Shown here piece after piece: positions 1 to 6,649 of a stretch of 33,204 bases of DNA. The translations under genes were made by a program, and so were the position numbers. Each line of letters starts with the position of its first letter. The first letter of the stretch is position 1. The notes below the pieces were generated by a model. It was given only the letters and a program-made list of their open reading frames with translations, was not told the DNA's origin and did not search any database. Source of the DNA: Solirubrobacteraceae bacterium (lineage in GTDB: Bacteria; Actinomycetota; Thermoleophilia; Solirubrobacterales; Solirubrobacteraceae); contig JANJTP010000020.1 of the NCBI GenBank assembly GCA_024711025.1, forward strand, positions 1 through 33,204, given 5' to 3'.

Positions 1-24
1 TGCGTCGATCGATCGGGGGCGAAG

Positions 25-381
25 ATGGCCGATATGGGGCTGTTCATCGGTTGGGGGCAGCCGGTCCGGGGGCGCGAGGCGAAGAGCCTCGACGTCTTCA
101 ACGAGTCGATGCAGTTCTGGCAGCGGCTGCAGGAGCAAGGCCGGATCGAGAGCTACGAGGTCGGCTTGCTCGCGCCGCATGGCGGTGATCTCGGCGGCTT
201 CGCGCTGATGCGTGGCAGTCGCGAGCAGTTCGACGCCGTGGAGGCCGACGAGGAGTTCCAGCGGATGCTGACCCGGGCCGATCTGATCGTCGAGCGGCTG
301 GGCGTCGTGCGCGTCGCGATGGCCGAGGCGATGGGGCAGCAGCTCGCGCTCTTCCGGGGGGCGATCGGCGAGTTGACCTGA
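25..381 (+). CDS. hypothetical protein, possible dimeric alpha/beta-barrel fold
   Basis: A 118-residue soluble protein with no signal peptide or membrane segment. I do not recognise the family with certainty. The order of a beta-strand with GWGQPV near the N-terminus, an amphipathic helix (about 22-40), ESYEVGLLAPHGGDLGGFALMRG (about 42-64) and a closing helix resembles small dimeric alpha+beta barrel proteins of the EthD/YCII sort, but no catalytic residue can be named. The frame is open back to base 1, so the start could lie outside the window; ATG at 25 is chosen because the protein looks complete from there. A second ATG lies at 34. It is convergent with the minus-strand glycosyltransferase ending at 447. 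Confidence 0.6.
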   Translation: MADMGLFIGWGQPVRGREAKSLDVFNESMQFWQRLQEQGRIESYEVGLLAPHGGDLGGFALMRGSREQFDAVEADEEFQRMLTRADLIVERLGVVRVAMAEAMGQQLALFRGAIGELT

Positions 382-404
382 GCTGGGCCGCGATCCGCTT
401 GGGG

Positions 405-456
405 CGGCCGCGCGGCGCCTGTCGCGCCGGCTCGGCCGCGCGGCGCCTATCGCGCC
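405..456. repeat. tandem 24-bp direct repeat at a convergent gene junction
   Basis: Two 24-bp copies, 405-428 and 433-456, differ at one base and are separated by four bases. A third partial copy lies near 472-485 inside the glycosyltransferase. The single difference (G at 421, A at 449) forms the minus-strand TAG stop of the glycosyltransferase in the inner copy; the outer copy reads CAG there. The sequence is rich in GGCCGCGCGGCGCC and can fold, so it may also help end transcription. Confidence 0.6.
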
Positions 457-1625
457 AGTCCCTCCACCAGCTCGGCCGCGCGGTCGGCGGGATCGCGCGC
501 GGCGACCCAGGCGGCGAGCTCGCCGGCGCGCCTGCGAAGCCCCGGATCGCCGAGGGCGCGCCCGACCGCGAGCCGCACGGCGCGCGGCCCGACCAGGCGG
601 CGCGGGATCCGCACGCCGACGCCGGCCCAGTCGACACGTGCCGCGTTCTCGTTCATGTCGCCGGCGACCGGGGCGCATACGACCGCACAGCCGCTTGACA
701 GGGCCCGCGCGACGGTGCCGTGGCCGGCGTGGCAGACGACGAGGTCGCAGCGCGGCATCGTTCGCTCGTAGCTGAGCCACTCGACGAGCCGCGCACGGCG
801 CGGCACGTCGACCGGCCCTTCGAGCGGGCGGCGGTTCCAGGTCGCCAGCACCCGGACCGGCGCTTCACGGAGGCCGGCGAGCGACGCCCGCAGCAGGCGG
901 TGCTCCGGGTCCTGCGACGTCGACGGCGCGATCAGGACGAGCGGTCCCTCGCCCGGCGGCGGCTCGACCGGCTCGGTCGCCGGCTCCCACAGCAGCGGGC
1001 CGACGACGTGCGTTCCCGGTGCCCGGGCGCGCGCCGGCTCGAGCTGCGGAAACGTCGCGACCAGCGCCAGGCGCTCGGAGATCCCACCGTGCGGGCGCGT
1101 GAGCGCGGGCAGCCCGAGTCGGCGGCGCGTCTCGTTGAGCTCGCGGCGCCCCTGCTCGACTCCGCGCGCGGTGAGCGGGTCGAGAGCACGCCAGAGCGCC
1201 GAGCCGGCGGCCGTGCGCGGCGGCCGGGCACCGAGCGAGTAGGGAGGGGCCCCCGGCGCTCCGCGCGGGTCGACGTGCGGGATCAGCGTGGCGGTGGGGA
1301 TCTCCTCGAGCTCGGCGGCGAGCGCCGGGGCGAGCGTCAGGACGTCGTGGACGACGACGTCGGGTGCCACGCGGCGCACGAGCTCCCGAGTGGTGCCGGT
1401 CGCGCGGAGGACCGCCTCGTAGGGCTTGAGCGGCCGCTCGCGAGTCGGGAAGACGTGGTACTCGGGTGCCGCCGCGAATGCCAGGCCCTCGCGACGGGCG
1501 TCGGGCTCCCACCGGCTCCAGGTCTCGATCGTGACCTCATGCCCGCGTGCCCGGAGCGCCCGGCCCAGAGCGAGCATCGGAAAGGCGTGGCCCGGGTCGC
1601 CGAACGCGCCGAGCAGCACTCGCAT
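447..1625 (-). CDS. GT1-type (UGT/MGT-like) glycosyltransferase
   Basis: A 392-residue GT-B glycosyltransferase expected to move a sugar from a nucleotide-sugar donor onto a small-molecule or lipid acceptor in the cytoplasm. The N-terminal half opens with a Rossmann strand and a GDPGHAFP loop (9-16, His13 in the catalytic-base position of this family) followed by LGRALRARGHEVT. The C-terminal half has the donor-binding stretch CDLVVCHAGHGTVARALSSGCAVVCAPVAGDMNENAARV (293-331), which is typical of macrolide and glycolipid GT1 enzymes. The ATG at 1625 puts the GxxGH loop at the usual distance; the open frame further upstream overlaps the LLM oxidoreductase and has no family similarity. It lies 47 bp downstream of that oxidoreductase on the same strand and is probably co-transcribed. 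The acceptor cannot be read from sequence. Confidence 0.85.
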   Translation of the reverse strand: MRVLLGAFGDPGHAFPMLALGRALRARGHEVTIETWSRWEPDARREGLAFAAAPEYHVFPTRERPLKPYEAVLRATGTTRELVRRVAPDVVVHDVLTLAPALAAELEEIPTATLIPHVDPRGAPGAPPYSLGARPPRTAAGSALWRALDPLTARGVEQGRRELNETRRRLGLPALTRPHGGISERLALVATFPQLEPARARAPGTHVVGPLLWEPATEPVEPPPGEGPLVLIAPSTSQDPEHRLLRASLAGLREAPVRVLATWNRRPLEGPVDVPRRARLVEWLSYERTMPRCDLVVCHAGHGTVARALSSGCAVVCAPVAGDMNENAARVDWAGVGVRIPRRLVGPRAVRLAVGRALGDPGLRRRAGELAAWVAARDPADRAAELVEGLAR

Positions 1626-1672
1626 CCGCGCCGTCGCCCCGCGTCCACCCCCGGTGCTGTCAGGCCCGCGGC

Positions 1673-2713
1673 TCAGGCGCTCAGCTCGGCGATCTGGCGC
1701 AGCTGGGCGATGCGCTCGTCCTTCGTCCACGCGAGCGGCGTCACGCCGAGCGTGCCCACCCCCGCATCGCGATAGGCGGCGAGCTGCTCCCGGACATGCC
1801 CCGGGGGCCCGCAGATCGAGACGGCGTCGACCAGCTCGTCGGGGATCGCCCTCGTCGCCTCGTCCCGGCGGCCAGCCAGGTACAGGTCCTGGATCTCCCG
1901 CGCCGCGTCCTCGAAGCCGTAGCGGCACACCAGCCGGTTGTAGAAGTTCTGCTCGCGGGAGCCCATGCCGCCGACGTAGAGCGCGATGAACGGGCGCATC
2001 AGATCGCGCGCCGCGTCACGGTCCTCGCTGACGCAGACCTGCACCTGCGGTGCGATCTCGACATCCGCGATCGTCTTGCCGCCGCCCGCTCTCGCGACCC
2101 CGGCCGCGATCTCCTCCCGCATGACGGCGACGTGCTCGGGTGAGAACAGCGTCGGGATGACGCCGTCGGCGATCTCGGCGGCGAGCTGGGTGTTCCTCGG
2201 CCCGATCGCGGCGACGAAGATCGGGATTCGCTCCTGTACCGGCGAGATCGTCAGCTTCAGCGCCTTGCCCGGCCCGTCGGGCAGTGGCAGCTCCAGCGTC
2301 TCGCCGCGGTACTCGACGCGCTCGCGCGCCAGCGCCATCCGCAGCACGGCGACGTAGTCCCTGGTCCGGGCGAGCTGCCCCGCGAAGCGCACGCCGTGCC
2401 AGCCCTCGCTGACCTGGGGGCCGGACGAGCCGATGCCGAGGATCATGCGCCCGCCGGAGAGCTGGTCGATTGTCGCCGCGGTCATCGCGGTCATCGCGGC
2501 CGACCGACCCGGCATCTGGAAGATCGCCGAGCCCAGCCGGATCGTCGACGTCTGGCCGGCGAGCCAGCCGAGGATCGTCGCCGAGTCGGATCCGTAGGCC
2601 TCCGCGGCCCACACCGAGTCGTATCCGAGGCGCTCGGCCTCCCGGACGATCTCGAGCTGTTCCGCGCTCGTCAGGCCGAGGCCCCAGTAGCCGATGTGAA
2701 CTCCGAGCTTCAT
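1673..2713 (-). CDS. LLM-class (F420-dependent type) oxidoreductase
   Basis: A 346-residue luciferase-like TIM-barrel protein. Members use reduced F420 or FMN to reduce or oxidise small substrates. Family hallmarks are the N-terminal MKLGVHIGYWGLGLT strand, AERLGYDSVWAAEAYGSDS (27-45), the IRLGSAIFQMPGRSAAMTAMTAATIDQLSGGRMILGIGSSGP block (58-99) and the late ISPVQERIPIFVAAIGPRN strand. The SGGRMILGIG core and the length fit the actinobacterial F420 group better than bacterial luciferases. The ATG at 2713 follows an AAAGGA-like ribosome site nine bases upstream. It leads a two-gene unit with the glycosyltransferase. F420 rather than FMN is inferred from subfamily resemblance, and the substrate is unknown. 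Confidence 0.88.
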   Translation of the reverse strand: MKLGVHIGYWGLGLTSAEQLEIVREAERLGYDSVWAAEAYGSDSATILGWLAGQTSTIRLGSAIFQMPGRSAAMTAMTAATIDQLSGGRMILGIGSSGPQVSEGWHGVRFAGQLARTRDYVAVLRMALARERVEYRGETLELPLPDGPGKALKLTISPVQERIPIFVAAIGPRNTQLAAEIADGVIPTLFSPEHVAVMREEIAAGVARAGGGKTIADVEIAPQVQVCVSEDRDAARDLMRPFIALYVGGMGSREQNFYNRLVCRYGFEDAAREIQDLYLAGRRDEATRAIPDELVDAVSICGPPGHVREQLAAYRDAGVGTLGVTPLAWTKDERIAQLRQIAELSA

Positions 2714-2754
2714 CGCGTCAGGTCCTTTCCGGTGATCGGCTCGCGCCGTCCGAT

Positions 2755-2815
2755 GGGTCGCGCCTGCGGGTCGCCCGGCCGCGGTCGGGGTCGCGCCTGC
2801 GGGTCGGCCGGCCGC
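2755..2815. repeat. 28-bp direct repeat, two copies, period 33 bp
   Basis: Copies at 2755-2782 and 2788-2815 differ by one base (C or G) and are separated by five bases. They fill the gap between the SDR gene and the downstream LLM gene on the same strand. No hairpin of note and no coding signal. Their position, 40-100 bp before the LLM start, would suit a repeated regulator site, but simple slippage duplication explains them as well. Confidence 0.6.
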
Positions 2816-2824
2816 ACAGCCGGC

Positions 2825-3562
2825 TCATGGCGCCGGGGCACCCAGCCCGCCGCCCGGACGCTCGAAGCGGATCTCGGGGACGACGCAGCCCGGGGAGGTC
2901 CCCAGCAGGTAGCGAACGGCCTCGGCGATGTCCGTCGGCCGGATCATCGCCTCCGCCGGCACGTGCTCCTTCACGAAGTCCGTCATCGGCGTGTCGACGA
3001 AGCCCGGGCAGAGCGCGGTGCTCTTGATGCCGGCCGCGGCGAGCTCCTTGTTCATCGACTGCGTGAAGCCGACGACGCCATGCTTCGTCGCCGAGTAGAC
3101 CGACAGCCAGGCCTCGCCGCGGATGGCGGATATCGACGCGGTGTTGACGACGAGCGCGTTGCGGTGCTCGGCGCCGGCGCGGCGCAGCATCGGCAGCGCC
3201 TCGCGGTAGAAGAGGAAGACCGAGCGCAGGTTGGTCGCGAGCTGGATGTCGACCTTCCTGGTCGTCAGCTCGTCGACGAGCTCGCCCATCCCGACGCCCG
3301 CGTTGTTGACGAGGACGTCGCAGCGGCCGAAGCGCTGCTCGTGGCGGCGTACGACGTCGACGATCGCCTGCTCGTCGCCGAGGTCGCCGGCGACGTGCTG
3401 CACGTCGAGCCCAGACCGCGCCAGCTCGTCGGCGGCGGCGGCGAGCTTCTCCGGCCGACGGGCCGCCAGCGTCAGCGCGTGGCCCTCCTCTCCGAGCATC
3501 CGCGCGATCGCCAGGCCGATCCCGCTCGAGGCCCCCGTCACGATCGCTGCGCGCTGTGCCAT
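2825..3562 (-). CDS. SDR family NAD(P)-dependent oxidoreductase
   Basis: A classical short-chain dehydrogenase of 245 residues. Visible are the cofactor loop TGASSGIG (9-16), the structural NNAG (86-89), Asn111, a serine in NTASIS (140-145) and the catalytic YSATK (Tyr156, Lys160), followed by PGFVDTPM (about 174-181), where the substrate loop starts. The ARR after the second strand (34-36) favours NADP(H) over NAD(H); this is inference. The start chosen is the ATG at 3562, because GAGGAG lies just upstream of it; an in-frame ATG at 3580 would add six residues but has a poor ribosome site. It lies on the same strand as the LLM oxidoreductase after a 111-bp gap. The substrate is unknown. Confidence 0.9.
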   Translation of the reverse strand: MAQRAAIVTGASSGIGLAIARMLGEEGHALTLAARRPEKLAAAADELARSGLDVQHVAGDLGDEQAIVDVVRRHEQRFGRCDVLVNNAGVGMGELVDELTTRKVDIQLATNLRSVFLFYREALPMLRRAGAEHRNALVVNTASISAIRGEAWLSVYSATKHGVVGFTQSMNKELAAAGIKSTALCPGFVDTPMTDFVKEHVPAEAMIRPTDIAEAVRYLLGTSPGCVVPEIRFERPGGGLGAPAP

Positions 3563-3737
3563 CGGCTTCTCCTCGGCCATCCCCGGGAACGAGCCGCTAT
3601 CCCATCACACGGTGGAAGCGCGCGTCCCGGCGGGCGCCCGCGTCGATGTGCTCGCGCGGCGTCGGCCCGCTCCCGGGTCGACACGCTCGCGCAGCGAGGG
3701 CGGCCTCGAATCGACGCGCCCGGACCACCGGGCGACA

Positions 3738-3743
3738 TACACT
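3738..3743 (+). promoter_or_regulatory. candidate leaderless -10 box (TACACT) for the lipoprotein gene
   Basis: TACACT fits TANNNT and ends nine bases before the GTG at 3753. No Shine-Dalgarno is present. A start of transcription at or next to the GTG is implied. No good -35 is seen at normal spacing. Confidence 0.45.
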
Positions 3744-3752
3744 CCGCGTCCC

Positions 3753-4757
3753 GTGCGTCGTCCGCTGGTCACGTGTGCCTCCCTGCTCGTCGCGGCCGTG
3801 ACGATCGGCGCCTGCGGCGGCGGCTCCGATGCGCCCGACACCAGTTCGGTGCCCATGACGAGCGCCGCCCACGCGGCAGTGTCGGACTTCCCGCGGCCGG
3901 CGGGACGCGATCTTGCCGCCATGCACGAGGGGATGCAGCAGGGACTCGTCCTGGCGCCGAGCGTGTCGGTGCTCGTGCCGGGGCGCAATCGCTACGGCTT
4001 CGCGTTGTTCGACGCGGCGCGCAAGCAGGTCGGCGGTGCCCCCGTCGCCGTGTACGTCTCGAAGACCAACGGCTCAGCGGTCCGGGGGCCGTTCCTCGCG
4101 CGGACCGAGTCGCTCGCGGTCAAGCCGCAGTTCCAGAGCACGACGACCAACGACGACCCCCAGTCCGCCAAGAGCGTCTACGTCGTCTACCTGAGCTTTC
4201 CGAGGCCCGGCCGCTACCGGATCAGCGCGGTCGCGCAGCTCGACGGTCGACCCGTGAGCACCTCGTCGTTCACCGCGGTCGTCGTTGCCAAGGGCGCGCC
4301 GGGCACGCCGCCGGTCGTCGGCGCGCGCGCCCCCAAGGTGAGCACGCCGACGCTCAACGACGTCGCAGGCGACGCGGCGCGGATCACGACCCGCGTGCCG
4401 CCGGCCGAGGGACTGATCTCGACCGATCTCGCCGACGTCTACGGCAAGAAGCCGGTGGCGCTCCTCTTCGCGACCCCGGCGCTCTGCCAGAGTCGCGTTT
4501 GCGGACCGGTCGAGGACATCCTCGAGGAGGTCCGGGCCGGCGACACGACCGGCGACGTGGCGTACATCGCCAACGAGATCTACCGCGACAACCGTCCCGA
4601 CCAGGGCCTGCGGCCCCAGCCGGCCGCGTACAGGATCCCGACCGAGCCGTGGCTGTTCATGCTCGATCGCCACGGACGCGTCGTCGAGCGGATCGAGGGC
4701 GCGTTCTCGGTCCGCGAGCTCAAGGCCGCCGTCGCCAGGGCTCGCACGGCGCGCTAG
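3753..4757 (+). CDS. secreted lipoprotein with C-terminal thioredoxin-like domain
   Basis: A 334-residue exported lipoprotein. From the GTG start the N-terminus is Arg-Arg, a hydrophobic stretch (5-19) and a lipobox ending IGAC, so Cys21 should be lipidated and the protein anchored outside the membrane. Residues about 50-190 form an immunoglobulin-like extracellular region of beta-strands. From about 230 a thioredoxin fold appears: KKPVALLFATPALCQSRVCGP carries two cysteines spaced CxxxxC where thioredoxins have CxxC, then a strand with PTEPWLFMLDRHGRVVERIEG and a closing helix. This places it among actinobacterial thioredoxin-like lipoproteins of unknown substrate, and the wide cysteine spacing makes a classic disulfide reductase uncertain. 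The open frame extends upstream to 3231, but that part is antisense to the SDR gene and is not credible. Confidence 0.82.
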   Translation: MRRPLVTCASLLVAAVTIGACGGGSDAPDTSSVPMTSAAHAAVSDFPRPAGRDLAAMHEGMQQGLVLAPSVSVLVPGRNRYGFALFDAARKQVGGAPVAVYVSKTNGSAVRGPFLARTESLAVKPQFQSTTTNDDPQSAKSVYVVYLSFPRPGRYRISAVAQLDGRPVSTSSFTAVVVAKGAPGTPPVVGARAPKVSTPTLNDVAGDAARITTRVPPAEGLISTDLADVYGKKPVALLFATPALCQSRVCGPVEDILEEVRAGDTTGDVAYIANEIYRDNRPDQGLRPQPAAYRIPTEPWLFMLDRHGRVVERIEGAFSVRELKAAVARARTAR

Positions 4758-4759
4758 GC

Positions 4760-4782
4760 GCCGCCGGACGCGAGTCGGCGGC
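4760..4782 (+). terminator. hairpin after the lipoprotein gene
   Basis: A perfect 7-bp stem (GCCGCCG 4760-4766 with CGGCGGC 4776-4782) and a 9-base loop begin two bases after the stop codon. It is followed by TTGCT rather than a proper U tract, so termination strength is uncertain. Confidence 0.45.
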
Positions 4783-4874
4783 TTGCTCGTGCGGGCAGAT
4801 GCGCGACGGGCGGCTCGCGCCGCGCCCCGCCGCCCCGCCCGCGCGGTCTCGCTGTGCGAGGATCACGCCCCGCC

Positions 4875-4947
4875 GGGCCGGTAGCTCAATGGTCAGAGCA
4901 GCGGGCTCATAACCCGTCCGATCCAGGTTCGAGTCCTGGCCGGCCCA
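4875..4947 (+). tRNA. tRNA-Met (CAU anticodon), elongator-like
   Basis: A 73-nt cloverleaf. Acceptor GGGCCGG (4875-4881) pairs with CCGGCCC (4940-4946), discriminator A at 4947. D stem GCTC/GAGC, anticodon stem GCGGG/CCCGT around the loop CTCATAA (anticodon CAT), a 5-nt variable loop, and T arm CCAGG-TTCGAGT-CCTGG. The 3' CCA is not encoded. Position 1-72 is a G-C pair and the D stem has the elongator C11-G24 pair, so an initiator is unlikely. The anticodon stem nevertheless has three consecutive G-C pairs next to the loop, normally an initiator mark. A tRNA-Ile2 whose C34 is changed to lysidine cannot be excluded from sequence alone. Confidence 0.9.
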
Positions 4948-4948
4948 T

Positions 4949-4975
4949 CGCCGTTCGCGGCGCCGCGCAGGCGCC
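4949..4975. terminator. hairpins between tRNA-Met and the convergent acyl-CoA dehydrogenase
   Basis: Two overlapping options: CGCCG-TTCG-CGGCG (4949-4962), a 5-bp stem with a TTCG tetraloop right after the tRNA, and GGCGCC-N5-GGCGCC (4959-4975), which is symmetric and could serve both strands. No T tract follows. Confidence 0.4.
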
Positions 4976-4978
4976 CGC

Positions 4979-6223
4979 TCAGCGAACCTGCACGCCGCTG
5001 ATCGCGCGCGCGATCACGAGCCGCTGGATCTCGCTCGTGCCCTCGAAGATCGTGTAGATCTTGGCGTCCCGGTGCCAGCGCTCGACGGGGTACTCGCGGG
5101 CGTAGCCGTTGCCGCCGAGGATCTGGATCGCGCGCTCGGTCGCCCAGACGGCGACCTCACCGGCCTTCAGCTTGCTCATCGAGCCCTCGGCGCTCTCGAA
5201 CGGGATCCCGTTGCGGCCCATCCACGAAGCCCGCCAGGTGAGCAGCCGCGCCGCGTCGATCTCGGTCTTCATGTCCGCGAGCATGAACGCGATCGCCTGA
5301 TTCTCGATGATCGGCCGGCCGAACTGCTCGCGCTGCCGCGCGTAGTCGAGCGCGTACTCGTAGGCGGCCCGGGCGATGCCGATCGCCTGCGCGGCGACGG
5401 TCGGCCGCGAGGCCTCGAACGTCGCCATCGCGGCCTGTCCCTTGGACCTGGCGCCCGACCGCGCGCGGGCGAGGCGCTCCCCGAGCCGCTCCCGACCTCC
5501 GAGCAGGCAGTCGCCGGGGACGCGGCACTCGTCGAGGTGCACATCGGCGGTATGCGAGGCACGCAGCCCGTGCTTGCGGACCTTGGCGCCCATCGAGAGG
5601 CCGGGCGTCCCGGGCGGCACTACGAAAGCGGCATGGCCGCGGGCGCCGAGCTCGGGGTCGACGGTGGCGATCACGACGTGGACGCCGGCGATGCCGCCGT
5701 TGGTGGCCCAGGCCTTCTGGCCGTTGATCACCCATTCCCCGGTCGCCTCGTCCCAGCGCGCGCGGGTGCGGATCGCCGAGACGTCCGAGCCGGCGTCAGG
5801 CTCGGACGAGCAGAACGCGGCGACCGCAGGGTCCTCGGCCGTGCCGAAGCACTGCGGGATCCACGTCGCGGCCTGCTCCGGCGTGCCCTGGCCGAAGATC
5901 GCGCTGACGGCGAGGCCGGTGCCCATGATCGCCATGCCGATGCCGGCATCGCCCCAGAAGAGCTCCTCGCTGACGATCGGCAGCGTCAGGCCGGTCGGAT
6001 CGGCGTAGAGCTGGGCGAACCCCTCGAGGCTGTAGAGGCCGATCCGTGCGGCCTCCTCGATGATCGGCCAGGGCGTCTCCTCGCGCTCGTCCCACTCGGC
6101 GGCGGCCGGTCGCACGACGCCCGCGGCGAAGCCGTGGATCCAGTCGCGAACCGCGCGCTGGTCGTCGTTGAGCTCGAGGCTGAACGACGGCGCGTCGGCC
6201 GGTGATACGTCGGTGGTGCCCAT
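4979..6223 (-). CDS. acyl-CoA dehydrogenase
   Basis: A 414-residue FAD-dependent acyl-CoA dehydrogenase, which oxidises an acyl-CoA to the trans-2-enoyl-CoA and passes electrons to ETF. Motifs in order: FCSSEPDAGSD (137-147), WVINGQKAWATN (164-175), the helical C-terminal domain with YARQREQFGRPI, ILGGNGYAREYPVERWHRDAK and YTIFEGTSEIQRLVIAR. Glu394 in IFEGT is the catalytic-base position. The protein is longer than the usual 380 residues: it has an N-terminal extension and a basic insertion around 243-263 (LGERLARARSGARSKG) after the LLGG loop, where relatives normally run straight into the next helix. The start at 6223 is backed by a TAACCT -10 six bases upstream. Chain-length preference cannot be told. 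Confidence 0.93.
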   Translation of the reverse strand: MGTTDVSPADAPSFSLELNDDQRAVRDWIHGFAAGVVRPAAAEWDEREETPWPIIEEAARIGLYSLEGFAQLYADPTGLTLPIVSEELFWGDAGIGMAIMGTGLAVSAIFGQGTPEQAATWIPQCFGTAEDPAVAAFCSSEPDAGSDVSAIRTRARWDEATGEWVINGQKAWATNGGIAGVHVVIATVDPELGARGHAAFVVPPGTPGLSMGAKVRKHGLRASHTADVHLDECRVPGDCLLGGRERLGERLARARSGARSKGQAAMATFEASRPTVAAQAIGIARAAYEYALDYARQREQFGRPIIENQAIAFMLADMKTEIDAARLLTWRASWMGRNGIPFESAEGSMSKLKAGEVAVWATERAIQILGGNGYAREYPVERWHRDAKIYTIFEGTSEIQRLVIARAISGVQVR

Positions 6224-6229
6224 CGGCGA

Positions 6230-6235
6230 AGGTTA
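6230..6235 (-). promoter_or_regulatory. candidate leaderless -10 box (TAACCT) for the acyl-CoA dehydrogenase
   Basis: On the minus strand TAACCT ends six bases before the ATG at 6223, with no ribosome site between. Fits the TANNNT pattern seen repeatedly in this window. Confidence 0.45.
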
Positions 6236-6320
6236 GTGACGCGCGGTCGGCCGTTGCCCGGCCACGCGCCCGCTTGCGGCCCCCGCCGGTAGGCTCCGCC
6301 GGGGACCGCGATCGCGATCC

Positions 6321-6608
6321 TCAGTCGCCCAGGCGCTCTTTCGAGGAGTAGTCGGTCAGCGCAAGCTCGCTGATCGCCAGCGTCGCGAACGCAAGGAGCT
6401 GGCGGCGCTCGAGAGAGCGCAGCACGTCCCAGACCTCATCGGTGCCGCCGCGGTCGCACAGCCCACACAGCGCGTCGAGCGCCGTCAGCCCCTGGCCGAT
6501 CGAGCGGTCGCGGTCCGCGGGCGTCGTGTCCTGACGCAGGTCCTCGAGCGACGCGCCGCGAATCAGGCGCTCGACGGCGATAGGCGGAAGCTCGATGCGG
6601 TCGGGCAT
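6321..6608 (-). CDS. small hypothetical protein
   Basis: A 95-residue soluble protein that I do not recognise. It is mostly helical and acidic at the start (MPDRIELPPIAVERLI), with a CGLC pair at about 48-51 and a hydrophobic helix LERRQLLAFATLAISELAL (70-88). The helix is short and interrupted by charged residues, so it is more likely packed in a fold than spanning a membrane. The ATG at 6608 is preferred over far upstream starts because those overlap the divergent SIS regulator, and because a TACGCT -10 box sits six bases before this ATG. It lies 97 bp before the acyl-CoA dehydrogenase on the same strand, but that gene has its own promoter-like box, so a shared function is not implied. Confidence 0.6.
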   Translation of the reverse strand: MPDRIELPPIAVERLIRGASLEDLRQDTTPADRDRSIGQGLTALDALCGLCDRGGTDEVWDVLRSLERRQLLAFATLAISELALTDYSSKERLGD

Positions 6609-6614
6609 CGGCTC

Positions 6615-6620
6615 AGCGTA
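6615..6620 (-). promoter_or_regulatory. candidate leaderless -10 box (TACGCT) for the 95-residue protein
   Basis: Minus-strand TACGCT followed by GAGCCG and then ATG, a six-base gap. The same hexamer and spacing precede the truncated RpiB gene at 12662. Confidence 0.45.
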
Positions 6621-6649
6621 GAGCGCGCGGGACTTCAGGGAAGGAAGCC

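Noticed and set aside
2396-4912. A long plus-strand open frame of over 800 codons
   Set aside because: It runs antisense to the LLM and SDR genes and out of frame through the lipoprotein gene. Its product is Arg/Ala/Gly-rich with no domain. High GC removes stop codons from such frames.
4875-4947. Initiator tRNA-fMet
   Set aside because: The three G-C pairs in the anticodon stem suggest it, but the 1-72 pair is closed and the D stem lacks the initiator A11-U24 pair.
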